DNA from: DATBFX01 sp036558305
GTDB taxonomy: Bacteria; Chloroflexota; Chloroflexia; Thermomicrobiales; UBA6265
Assembly (NCBI GenBank): GCA_036558305.1
Contig: DATBFX010000423.1
Span: 1 to 14,163 of the forward strand
DNA length: 14,163 nt
Direction: 5' to 3'
In this document: piece by piece, positions 1-6,744 of the stretch
Layout: each line of letters begins with the position of its first letter
How positions within the stretch are numbered: position 1 is the first letter of the stretch
Program-made: the position numbers and the translations under genes
Notes under the pieces: model-generated
What the model was told of the DNA's origin: nothing
The model's input: the letters and a program-made list of their open reading frames with translations, nothing else
Database searches by the model: none

Positions 1-11
1 CAATCCCGTCC

Positions 12-665
12 ATGGTCCGCGCGGTCATCTTCGACATGGACGGTCTCCTCATCGACTCGGAACCCCTCTGGCGGCTTGCCGAGGTCGAGGTCTTCAACTC
101 CCTTGGCGTCCCCCTTACCGACGAACTCGCCCTCACCACCATGGGTCTGCGCACCGACGAAGTCGTCGAACACTGGTTCGCCCGTTACTCCTGGCGCGGC
201 CCCTCCCTGAAAGAAGTCGAAGCCCGGGTCGACGCCCGCGTCATCGAGCTCGTCCGCGAGCGCGGCGCCCCCCTTCCCGGCGCCCGCGAGGTGGTCTCCC
301 TCCTCCGCGAGCGCGGTTACCCACTCGCCATCGCCTCCTCATCGACCAGCGAGCTCATCGCCGCCGTCGTCCACCAACTCGGTCTCGCCTCCTCCTTCCA
401 GGTCCTCCAATCGGCGGAGCACGAGCCCTACGGCAAACCGCACCCCGGTGTCTACATCGCCGCCGCCAACGCCCTCGGCGTCGCCCCCGCCGAATGCCTC
501 GCCTTCGAGGACTCGGCCAACGGCGTCATCGCCGCCAAGGCCGCCCGCATGCGCTGCATCGCCGTCCCCGAACCCCCCGTCCGTCACGACCGCCGCTTCT
601 GCATCGCCGACGCGGTGCTCGACTCCCTGAACGAGTTCGACCCCGACCTGCTCGACCGATTCTGA
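12..665 (+). CDS. HAD-superfamily phosphatase, subfamily IA, HxpB/YniC-like
   Basis: Predicted Mg2+-dependent cytosolic phosphohydrolase, probably acting on a small sugar or hexitol phosphate. The 217-residue length is typical of the beta-phosphoglucomutase/2-deoxyglucose-6-phosphatase group. Motif I is FDMDGLLIDSEP (nucleophile Asp8, acid/base Asp10), motif II is the SSS around residues 109-111, motif III is GKPHPGVY (Lys142), and motif IV is FEDSANG (Glu166-Asp167). The cap domain lies between motifs I and II, about residues 15-85. The ATG at 12 gives a start directly before motif I, as in relatives; only 11 bases precede it in the window, so no ribosome site can be judged. The DUF1786 gene follows after 20 bases, suggesting co-transcription. 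The family is certain from the motifs. The substrate cannot be read from sequence; a beta-phosphoglucomutase or generic sugar phosphatase remains possible. Confidence 0.93.
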   Translation: MVRAVIFDMDGLLIDSEPLWRLAEVEVFNSLGVPLTDELALTTMGLRTDEVVEHWFARYSWRGPSLKEVEARVDARVIELVRERGAPLPGAREVVSLLRERGYPLAIASSSTSELIAAVVHQLGLASSFQVLQSAEHEPYGKPHPGVYIAAANALGVAPAECLAFEDSANGVIAAKAARMRCIAVPEPPVRHDRRFCIADAVLDSLNEFDPDLLDRF

Positions 666-676
666 AACGCCGAAAC

Positions 677-680
677 GGAG
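677..680 (+). promoter_or_regulatory. Ribosome binding site deciding the DUF1786 GTG start
   Basis: The sequence ACGGAG ends five bases before GTG 686. It lies in the 20-base gap after the phosphatase stop. It supports a GTG start rather than the much longer open frame that runs back through the phosphatase gene. Confidence 0.6.
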
Positions 681-685
681 CCCCC

Positions 686-1816
686 GTGGACCACGATCAC
701 GACCATGACCACGACCATTTGCACGACCACGACCACCCTTACGTCCCGCTCCGCATCCTCGCCGTCGACGTCGGCGCCGGCACCCAGGACGTTCTGATCT
801 ACGAAAGCGACAGGACCCCCGAAAACTGCTTCAAACTCGTCCTCCCATCCCAGACCCAGATCGTCGCCCGCCGCATCCGCGAGGCCACCGCCGCCGGGCA
901 CCCCATCCACCTCACCGGCACCCTGATGGGCGGCGGCGCCTCCGGTTACGCCGTCCAGGACCACCTCGCGGCCGGTCTCCCCGTCACCGCGTCATCCGCC
1001 GCCGCCAGAACCATCCACAACGATCTCGCCCGCGTCGAACGACTCGGCATCGTCATCCGCGACGATCCGCCGCCGGACGCCACCCGCATCGAACTCCGCG
1101 ACGTCGATCTCGCCTCCCTTGCCGGTGTCCTCGCCCCGTTCGGCGTCCCCGTTCCCGACCTCGTCGCCATCGCCGTTCAGGACCACGGCTATCGCCCCGG
1201 CGCCAGCAACAACGCCGTTCGTTTCGAATACCTACAATCCCTGGTCGAAGCCGGCGGCGATCTCTCGCGGATGGTCTACCGCCAACCACCCGCCGGCATG
1301 ACCCGCATGGAAGCCGTCCTCGCCACCGTTCCCGCCGCCTACCTGATGGACACCGGCGCCGCCGCCGTTCTCGGCGCCCTCGGCGATCCGGTCGTCGCCG
1401 CCGCCGTCCGCACCACCGGCGCCATCCTCGTCAACGTCGGCAACATGCACACCTTCGCCACCCTCGTCAAAGGCCATCGCCTCTACGGTCTCTTCGAGCA
1501 CCACACCGGCGGCATCACCGCCGAGCGCATCGCCGACCTCGTCGACCGCCTCCGCGCCGGTACCATCGACACCGACCGCTTCACCCAGGACTTCGACGGC
1601 CACGGCGCCGCCCTCGACCCCGCCTACCTCGCCGCGGGGCCCTTCCCATTCGTCGCCGTCACCGGACCTAATCGCGCCCTCGCCCGCCCCCTCGGCTACC
1701 ACGAAGCCGCTCCCCACGGCGACATGATGCTCGCCGGTTCCTTCGGTCTCGTCGAAGGCGTCCTCCAGTCCTTGAAGTCGTCCGGCAACGACACGGGTCT
1801 CAGCCTGATCGCTTGA
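686..1816 (+). CDS. DUF1786 family protein with His-Asp-repeat N-terminus
   Basis: Uncharacterised 376-residue protein of the DUF1786 family. Relatives are often labelled 'pyruvate formate-lyase activating enzyme-like', but the radical-SAM CxxxCxxC signature is absent, so that name is not supported here. The start is GTG at 686, chosen because GGAG at 677-680 sits five bases upstream and because upstream sequence in this frame overlaps the phosphatase in another frame. Residues 2-17 alternate Asp and His almost perfectly (eight His), a likely metal-binding tail. The conserved body begins at LAVDVGAGTQDV (about residues 25-36), which resembles a phosphate-binding loop of the actin/Hsp70/sugar-kinase fold. 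Later glycine-rich stretches include LMGGGASG, AILVNVGNMHTFA and LFEHHTGGI. The gene follows the HAD phosphatase closely and probably shares its transcript. The molecular function is unknown. Confidence 0.85.
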   Translation: MDHDHDHDHDHLHDHDHPYVPLRILAVDVGAGTQDVLIYESDRTPENCFKLVLPSQTQIVARRIREATAAGHPIHLTGTLMGGGASGYAVQDHLAAGLPVTASSAAARTIHNDLARVERLGIVIRDDPPPDATRIELRDVDLASLAGVLAPFGVPVPDLVAIAVQDHGYRPGASNNAVRFEYLQSLVEAGGDLSRMVYRQPPAGMTRMEAVLATVPAAYLMDTGAAAVLGALGDPVVAAAVRTTGAILVNVGNMHTFATLVKGHRLYGLFEHHTGGITAERIADLVDRLRAGTIDTDRFTQDFDGHGAALDPAYLAAGPFPFVAVTGPNRALARPLGYHEAAPHGDMMLAGSFGLVEGVLQSLKSSGNDTGLSLIA

Positions 1817-1852
1817 GACCTTTGGCTGTTCCCTCCTCGATCGCGCGGTGCC

Positions 1853-3295
1853 TCAGATTCCGTGCTCGGCGGTGACCTGCCCGGAGGCAGCGGCGGCCGC
1901 CAACGCCGCGTAGTCGCGTTCGTTCTGGTCGGCGTACGTTTCGGCGAAATCGGCGAGTGCCAGATCGAAGCGGTCCGATTTGCCCAGATAGGCGGCAATG
2001 GCGATCCGGTCCCCGGAACGGGCGTGGGCTCGGGCCAGCGTCCAGGCGCACCGGCGGGCATAGGCCAGCATGCCGGACGGGATCATTTCCTCGATCGTCG
2101 CGGAGTATTTCCAATCCCGCAACTGCCTGACGTAATGATCGATGCTTCTCCCGTCGCGACCGGTTGAGCGTTGCCAGCCCAGGAAGATGTCGCTGGCCGC
2201 CTGCATCAGGTGCTGCCCGGTGACCACCCGTTGCCCCTCGTTGTCGTAGCGGCTCCGCCCGGCGTAAGCCGCCAGCACCGACAGTTGGGCCTGCTTGGCC
2301 TGCAGGAAGAGCGGCTCACCATCGCCGGTCTGCATCAGCAGGACCCAGGCTTCGGTCCCGACGCTGCCGACCCCGACCACCTTGCGGGCCATGTGCACCA
2401 AATGGAACTGGTCGAGCAGGTGGCGCCGGTTGGACTGCAGAGTACGTCGGTACTTGGCGAGCAGTTTACTCATGGACTCGTAGAGCGCCCCAGCGTCGAC
2501 CTCGGAGTAGATCTCCTCGATCGGGACGACGACCGGCGGGTTGCTAACGATCCGCCGCCGGCCGTCGACCACGGTCGTCGCCTTGTCCAACTCGCGCAGA
2601 CTGTCGCGGGACCGCACCCGGGTCAGGAACGCGTCTGCCTTTTTGACCCCGCGCCGGGATAGCCGAGACCGGTCACGCGCCAGGGCGTCCTCGACGTCCA
2701 GCCGGGAGTACCAGACGTCCAGCACCGGCATGGCCGCGAACTCGCGCATGGCTGCGCGATAGGCCGCGACCGCCGCCAAGACGATCTTTCGCCTTACCTC
2801 GTTAGCGTACCCGTTGCCGCGCCCGGCCACGACCAGGCTGGCAGCCAGGCGCTTGACGTCCCATTCGAATGGGCCGGGCAGGGTCTCGTCGAAGTCGTTG
2901 AGGTCGAAGACGACCCGCCGCTCCGGTGAGGCGTAGACGCCGAAGTTGGCCAGGTGAGCGTCGCCGCACAGCTGCACCCGCAGCCCCGGGGTCGGGGTGG
3001 TCGCCAGGTCGGCGGCCATCGGCAGCGCCGCCCCCCGGAAGAAGGCGAACGGCGAGACCAGCATCCGCCCGTGCCGCACCGGCACCAGGTTCGGCACCCG
3101 CGAGGCCGCCTGCCCAAGCAACAACCCGACGGGATCGCGGGACGGTGCCGGCGCGAACGCACGGTGCGCCTCTAGCGGGGCGACGGCCCGCGCGGCCTTG
3201 CCGGCCGCCGCCCGCTGCGCCCGGGTCGGGAGGGCGCCGCCTGCCTCGGCGGCCGGGAACGCGACCGAGCCGTAGCGATCTGGAACCTGCTCCAT
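1853..3295 (-). CDS. DUF2252 family protein, kinase-like fold
   Basis: Uncharacterised 480-residue DUF2252 protein, at the usual length for the family. Residues 108-119 read VQLCGDAHLANF, and residues 130-137 read FDLNDFDE followed by FEWDVKRLAAS. These match the catalytic HGDxHxxN loop and metal-binding DxD element of aminoglycoside-phosphotransferase-like kinases, so phosphotransfer is a reasonable inference, but no substrate is known. It has no signal peptide or membrane segment and is probably cytosolic. The start is ATG 3295, because AGGAGGT lies six bases upstream; a longer reading to 3364 is possible but has no comparable site. The gene is convergent with the DUF1786 gene, with 36 bases between stops, and I see no clear terminator hairpin there. 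It appears monocistronic, since upstream lies only a decayed gene. Confidence 0.92.
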   Translation of the reverse strand: MEQVPDRYGSVAFPAAEAGGALPTRAQRAAAGKAARAVAPLEAHRAFAPAPSRDPVGLLLGQAASRVPNLVPVRHGRMLVSPFAFFRGAALPMAADLATTPTPGLRVQLCGDAHLANFGVYASPERRVVFDLNDFDETLPGPFEWDVKRLAASLVVAGRGNGYANEVRRKIVLAAVAAYRAAMREFAAMPVLDVWYSRLDVEDALARDRSRLSRRGVKKADAFLTRVRSRDSLRELDKATTVVDGRRRIVSNPPVVVPIEEIYSEVDAGALYESMSKLLAKYRRTLQSNRRHLLDQFHLVHMARKVVGVGSVGTEAWVLLMQTGDGEPLFLQAKQAQLSVLAAYAGRSRYDNEGQRVVTGQHLMQAASDIFLGWQRSTGRDGRSIDHYVRQLRDWKYSATIEEMIPSGMLAYARRCAWTLARAHARSGDRIAIAAYLGKSDRFDLALADFAETYADQNERDYAALAAAAASGQVTAEHGI

Positions 3296-3301
3296 GGTGG
3301 C

Positions 3302-3308
3302 ACCTCCT
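3302..3308 (-). promoter_or_regulatory. Strong Shine-Dalgarno of the DUF2252 gene
   Basis: Read on the minus strand, AGGAGGT is followed by GCCACC and then ATG 3295. It is the most canonical ribosome binding site in the window and fixes the start of the DUF2252 gene inside the longer open frame. Confidence 0.75.
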
Positions 3309-3833
3309 ACGATGTCCGATCCCCTATTCTCGCCAATCGGCTGTATTCCTGAAACGTCTCGCAACGAGATCGAGCGCAGGTGGAAAGAGCGAGGCGCGAG
3401 CGCGGAGATCAGTTGCCCCGCCGCACCGCCAGCGGCTGCCAGGTCCCGCCGAGCGCCTCGCGCTTGGGCCAGTACATCCGCGGATTTAGGTGAGTGCCCT
3501 CGGCGGGACCCGGCAGCCAGTTGGCCTGCGCGTCCGCGCCGGGCGAATCAAGTTGGATCAGGATGTCGAGCGATCCGCCGGGGTTGAAGCGCAAATCGTC
3601 GCTGTAGCCGATCGCATACCGATTGAGCGGGTTGTCGACGAAGTAGTGCTCGTCGTTGTATATCGTCAACGCTCAGTAGAAGTCGACCGGAGGCGTTCGT
3701 CCCGCCGCGAAGCGCATTCGGTACCGCCGCTTCCCCGTCAGCGGTTCGCCGTCGGCATCGATCGACGTGTTCGGATTGACGGCGTCATCGGGCAGATACG
3801 CTCCCAATTCCATCATTGCGATCCGCGCCCGAT

Positions 3834-3853
3834 GCAGGTAGTCGCAGGTAGTC
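3834..3853. repeat. 10-bp perfect tandem duplication (frameshift)
   Basis: GCAGGTAGTC occurs twice in immediate succession. Removing one copy restores the continuous minus-strand reading YGTDYLHRARIAM expected for a DUF1254 protein. The duplication is therefore the likely frameshifting event in the pseudogene. Confidence 0.85.
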
Positions 3854-3897
3854 GGTGCCGTACAAACCCAACTTTTCGGCAATGACCCAACTGTTGG

Positions 3898-3924
3898 CCG
3901 CCCTGCCCCTCGGATGCAGGGCGG
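3898..3924. repeat. 9-bp-stem inverted repeat at the pseudogene edge
   Basis: CCGCCCTGC (3898-3906) pairs perfectly with GCAGGGCGG (3916-3924) around a 9-base loop. It lies where recognisable DUF1254 similarity ends. It could be an intergenic palindromic element or a terminator left from a rearrangement; no T-run follows on either side. Confidence 0.55.
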
Positions 3925-4051
3925 AGTGTTGCATCCGACCCCGGCCCTTAAGGACCTGGGGCCAGAGCGAGAGGCCGTCTGAGGGGAGAGTTGTGGACGC
4001 CGGTCATGATCGCTTCCGATTTCGACACCGTGTGGTGCGTCGATCCAAGTC

Positions 4052-4068
4052 AGACCGCGCCCCGGTCT
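4052..4068 (-). terminator. Possible weak terminator hairpin after the Thr/Pro-rich gene
   Basis: AGACCG and CGGTCT form a 6-bp stem with a 5-base loop, beginning two bases after the TAG stop at 4071-4073 in the minus direction. There is no U-tract afterwards, so intrinsic termination is doubtful. Position is the main support. Confidence 0.25.
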
Positions 4069-4070
4069 CC

Positions 4071-4988
4071 CTATCCGTTCGACGCGTTGCCGCCTTCGAC
4101 GGCGGTTTGAGAGGGCGCTTGTTCTGTCGGCGACGGCGCGGGCGTGTCTGTCGGTTCTATCGTCACCGTCGCCCTCGGCGCTATCGTCGGCTCCTTCGTC
4201 GGCTCCCGCGTCGGTCGCGGTGTCCGCGTCGGCCGCGGCGTCCGTGTCGGCTCCGCTGTCGCGGTCGCGGTCGGCGGCGACGTGTTGGTAAGCGCCGGTG
4301 TGTCGGTCGGTTTCGGCGTCCGGGTCGGCACCGTCGTGTCCGTCGGCCGAACGATCTGGGTCGGCACGTCCGTCGCGCTCGCGGTCGGTTCGGGTGCGTT
4401 CGCCGTTGTCGCCGTCTGGGTCGGCGCGGGCCCGCGCGGCTCCGGTGGCGCCGTCGGCGATGGCGTCACGGTCGGCTGCGATGCTTGGGTTGCTGCGAGG
4501 TGCTCCGTCGGCACGTCGGTCTCGACGGAGGTCGACGTGGCGGACGGGTTCGGCCGAAGGGCCTGCGCCGCCGTCGGTTCCGGCGGGGGCGGTTTCGGTA
4601 TCGCCTCCTGGGTCCGCGTCGCCGCAACGGTCGCCCGCCGCGCCGGCGCCTCCGTCGCCGCCTCCTCGGGACCTTCGGTCGCCGCCCGCGTCGCCCGTCG
4701 AACCACCCGCGGCGTCGGCGTCGCATGCTTGCCGGCGTCGGAGACGTCCGCGGCGCTGACTTGGGCGACCTCAGCACGATCGGCGCCGGAGGGAGCGTCC
4801 GTCGCCACCACCGTCGCCCGCGCCGTCTCGGCAACCGTCGGCGCCGCGATCGTCGCCCCCGCCGGTTTCGGCGCCCGGTGTTCGTCGGCAGGCAGCACGA
4901 ACAACGCGAGGGCTGCGGTCACTCCACCGGCCACGACGATCGCGGTCATCATCGGCGTCAGGATGACGAGACGGCGCACCAGTCTCAC
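4071..4988 (-). CDS. Membrane-anchored Thr/Pro/Ala-rich surface protein
   Basis: A 305-residue protein with no recognised catalytic domain. Residues 1-6 are basic (MRLVRR), and residues about 7-32 form one hydrophobic segment (LVILTPMMTAIVVAGGVTAA onward), probably a signal anchor. The rest, about 270 residues, is low-complexity Thr/Pro/Ala/Glu sequence ending with repeats such as PTRTPRPTRTPRPTREPT. Such stretches are common as exposed spacers or wall-associated stalks in Chloroflexota proteins. The start is GTG 4988, chosen because GAGGGGG lies six to seven bases upstream and the membrane segment follows at once; the open frame extends further upstream without plausible protein sequence. 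The C-terminal half contains near-exact DNA repeats, so its length may vary between strains. It is separated by 134 bases from the upstream hydrolase gene and may have its own promoter. The function is unknown. Confidence 0.75.
   Translation of the reverse strand: MRLVRRLVILTPMMTAIVVAGGVTAALALFVLPADEHRAPKPAGATIAAPTVAETARATVVATDAPSGADRAEVAQVSAADVSDAGKHATPTPRVVRRATRAATEGPEEAATEAPARRATVAATRTQEAIPKPPPPEPTAAQALRPNPSATSTSVETDVPTEHLAATQASQPTVTPSPTAPPEPRGPAPTQTATTANAPEPTASATDVPTQIVRPTDTTVPTRTPKPTDTPALTNTSPPTATATAEPTRTPRPTRTPRPTREPTKEPTIAPRATVTIEPTDTPAPSPTEQAPSQTAVEGGNASNG
4207..4242. repeat. 18-bp coding tandem repeat in the Thr/Pro-rich gene
   Basis: Two adjacent 18-base units (4207-4224 and 4225-4242) differ only at two T/C positions, and a partial third copy follows. 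They encode the repeated RPTRTP unit on the minus strand. Slippage at such repeats could change stalk length. Confidence 0.65.
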
Positions 4989-5061
4989 GTCATCCCCCTC
5001 GAGCGCGCGGAGGCGGGTCGCCGCCCGGACCGATCCGGCGCACCCGCGCGGGCGTTCACCC

Positions 5062-5073
5062 TCGACCGGTCGA
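5062..5073. promoter_or_regulatory. 12-bp perfect palindrome upstream of the Thr/Pro-rich gene
   Basis: TCGACCGGTCGA is its own reverse complement. It sits ten bases downstream of a candidate -10 box (5084-5089) and about 73 bases before the GTG start. It could be an operator, but chance occurrence in GC-rich DNA is possible. Confidence 0.3.
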
Positions 5074-5083
5074 CTCGCGGCGC

Positions 5084-5089
5084 ATTGTA
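5084..5089 (-). promoter_or_regulatory. Candidate -10 box for the Thr/Pro-rich gene
   Basis: On the minus strand TACAAT closely matches TATAAT and is an AT-rich island in the gap between the hydrolase stop (5123) and the GTG at 4988. A T-rich GGTTTTT lies roughly 16-17 bases upstream, but it is a poor -35 match, so this is only a candidate. Confidence 0.35.
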
Positions 5090-5122
5090 GTCCCAGGGTC
5101 TCCCGAAAAACCTCTTCTCTCG

Positions 5123-6022
5123 TCAAGAACGCTTCGCGGCCCGCCCCGTTTCGGCCCGTCGCAAGAAATCCCGCAAGACGGCAAAGTACCGCTCCGGCTC
5201 TTCGAAATGGACCATGTGAGCGCTCTCCTCGAAGACGACCAACTCGGCGCCCGGAATCCCCCGCCGCATCGTCTCCGAACAGGACGGCACGACCTCGTCG
5301 TAGCGACCACAGGTGATCAACGTCGGCACCCGGATCTCGCCCAACCGGCCGGTACGATCCCACCCCCGCAGATTACCGGTGCATGTGAACTCGTTCGGTC
5401 CCCACATCGTCTGGTACGCCGGCCCCATGTGGTGGAGCGCCTCCGTCAACTCTTCCGGCCACGGGTCGAGCCGGCAGAGATGGCGTTTGTACAGGACCGT
5501 CATCGCCGCCAGGTACTCGGGATCTTCCGTCTGTCCCGCTGCCTCGCACCGCGCCAGCACGTCTTGCGCCTCCGCCGGCAGTTGTCGCCGCAACGAGTCC
5601 ATCCCCGCCACGCACTCCGCCGTACTCGCCGCCCCTCCCCCCAGGATCAGACTCTTCAGATTTTCCTGGTGCTGCAGCGCGTACTCCAGTGCCAGGAACG
5701 ACCCCCACGACTGCCCGAGCAGATGGACGCGTCCCAAATCGAGCGCCCGCCGCACCGTCTCCACCTCGTCGACGAACCGCTGGAACTGCCAGAGCGAGGC
5801 ATCGTCCGGTTTGTCCGATCGCCACGACCCGAGCTGGTCGTACCTGACGACCCGATACCCTTCCTCCGCCAGCGTCATCATCGGTGCGAAGTCTTCCGAC
5901 GAACCGCCCGGCCCCCCGTGCAGCATCAACAGCGTCGGTCCCTCACCCGCGCTCTCGTACCACACCCGCCCCGGTCCGACATCGACGTATCCCTCGGCCC
6001 GCCCCGCTGCTGCGCGCGTCAT
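5123..6022 (-). CDS. Alpha/beta hydrolase, proline iminopeptidase-like (S33)
   Basis: A 299-residue cytosolic serine hydrolase of the proline iminopeptidase/tricorn-factor F1 group, which removes N-terminal proline or other residues from short peptides. The oxyanion-hole motif HGGPG is at 35-39 and YDQLGSWRSD at 61-70. The nucleophile elbow is GQSWGS (Ser105), the catalytic Asp is in GRYDEV (Asp242), and the His is in ESAHMVHFEEPERY (His269). The triad and the cap region (about 130-220) are complete and the length is normal for the family. Its ATG overlaps the stop of the upstream permease in ATGA (6019-6022), so it appears to be the last gene of the osmoprotectant-transporter operon. The HGGPG/YDQLG pair argues for a peptidase over a generic esterase, but other amide or ester substrates cannot be excluded. 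Residues 66-67 (SW) differ from the usual CG of YDQLGCG. Confidence 0.88.
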   Translation of the reverse strand: MTRAAAGRAEGYVDVGPGRVWYESAGEGPTLLMLHGGPGGSSEDFAPMMTLAEEGYRVVRYDQLGSWRSDKPDDASLWQFQRFVDEVETVRRALDLGRVHLLGQSWGSFLALEYALQHQENLKSLILGGGAASTAECVAGMDSLRRQLPAEAQDVLARCEAAGQTEDPEYLAAMTVLYKRHLCRLDPWPEELTEALHHMGPAYQTMWGPNEFTCTGNLRGWDRTGRLGEIRVPTLITCGRYDEVVPSCSETMRRGIPGAELVVFEESAHMVHFEEPERYFAVLRDFLRRAETGRAAKRS

Positions 6023-6744
6023 ACCCGCCCTCCGGCAAGGTCGCTTTCCCGGTCAACCGCTTTGCGACGAGCCATCCTACCCCGCGCCCTCCGTCCTTCG
6101 CCCTCCTCCTTCACGCGTCCCGCCCGCGCCGCCGGTGTCATCCTTTCCAACACCCGCAACACCGCATCCGCGCAGAGCGCCAGCGCCGTAATCGCCACCG
6201 TCCCCGCCAGAATCTCCGAGGGATAATCCCGCGAGATCCCGTCGAACAGCAGCGACCCGAGCCCGCCCGCGTTGATCCAGGCCGTCACCGTCGCCAAACT
6301 GATCGTCGTCACGAGCGCGATCCGCAGGCCGGCCACCAGCACCGGCAACGCCAGCGGCAATCGCACCTGCCAGAACACCTGCCACCACGTCATGCCGACC
6401 CCGCGCGCCGCCTCGATCGTCGCCGCGTCCACGCCCCGCAATGCCGCGTCGATGTTCCGCACCAACGCCAACTGCGCATACGCGGCCAGTACCACCACGG
6501 CCGGTTTCCGCCCCAGCCCCAAACTCGGGATCAAAAACGCGAGAAACGCCAGGCTCGGAATCGTGTAGATCAACCCAAGCACCACCAACACCGGCAGCGA
6601 CACCGGTTTCACGGTCGCGATCAAGAGGCCAAGCGGGATCGCGACCACCAGCGCGATCGCCAGCGCGGTCGCCGTCAATTGCAGGTGCTGCACCGTCAGA
6701 TGCACGATGTGCCCACGATGGTTGCGCAGGTAGTCGAGATTCAT
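6019..6744 (-). CDS. opuCB: OpuC/ProW-type ABC transporter permease (second permease)
   Basis: A 241-residue inner-membrane permease of an osmoprotectant (glycine betaine/choline/proline-type) importer. Several hydrophobic segments are visible, beginning with LTATALAIALVVAIPLGLLI (about 23-42). The cytoplasmic EAA loop that docks on the ATPase reads EAARGVGMTWWQVFWQVRLP, followed by LALPVLVAGLRIA. Conserved INAGGLGSLLFDGI follows. The C-terminal 30 or so residues are basic and polar and extend beyond the usual core, probably as a cytoplasmic tail. The ATG overlaps the ATPase stop as ATGA (6741-6744), and its own stop overlaps the hydrolase start in the same way, so the three genes are probably translationally coupled. 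The symbol follows the Bacillus arrangement in which this permease follows the ATPase; which substrate it carries is not determined. Confidence 0.9.
   Translation of the reverse strand: MNLDYLRNHRGHIVHLTVQHLQLTATALAIALVVAIPLGLLIATVKPVSLPVLVVLGLIYTIPSLAFLAFLIPSLGLGRKPAVVVLAAYAQLALVRNIDAALRGVDAATIEAARGVGMTWWQVFWQVRLPLALPVLVAGLRIALVTTISLATVTAWINAGGLGSLLFDGISRDYPSEILAGTVAITALALCADAVLRVLERMTPAARAGRVKEEGEGRRARGRMARRKAVDRESDLAGGRV

Larger units (their letters stand above)
3409..3934 (-). pseudogene. Decayed DUF1254/DUF1214 gene, C-terminal remnant
   Basis: Three pieces in the minus direction join into one DUF1254-DUF1214 C-terminal region. From about 3895 the frame reads NSWVIAEKLGLYGTDYL, then shifts at a perfect 10-bp tandem duplication (3834-3843 and 3844-3853). 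The shifted frame continues with HRARIAMMELGAYLP to PPVDFY, then a TGA at 3673-3675. In phase after that comes ALTIYNDEHYFVDNPLNRY up to NWLPGP and MYWPK, typical of DUF1214, and a stop at 3409. Intact relatives read about PVDAFWSLTMYN here, so TGA occupies the Trp codon, consistent with TGG to TGA. The N-terminal two thirds expected of a roughly 450-residue protein are missing. Beyond about 3895 homology is unclear and a hairpin (3898-3924) intrudes. The gene is judged non-functional; sequencing error is less likely because two independent lesions plus truncation are present. Confidence 0.82.

Noticed and set aside
494..685. Longer N-terminus for the DUF1786 protein
   Set aside because: It overlaps the phosphatase in another frame and is Arg/Pro-rich; GTG 686 has a well-placed GGAG.
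3673..3675. TGA read as Trp (recoding) in the DUF1254/DUF1214 remnant
   Set aside because: Several intact genes here end in TGA, the same remnant also has a frameshift, and its N-terminus is missing. Decay explains all three.
3855..5090. A 411-codon + strand Arg-rich frame
   Set aside because: About half of its residues are Arg, with no domain and no ribosome site; it is a third-frame shadow of the Thr/Pro-rich gene.
4144..5316. A + strand frame with Val-Gly repeats (VGRGVRVGRG)
   Set aside because: The regular pattern is the antisense image of the Thr/Pro repeats. The minus strand has a good ribosome site, a membrane anchor and a familiar stalk composition.
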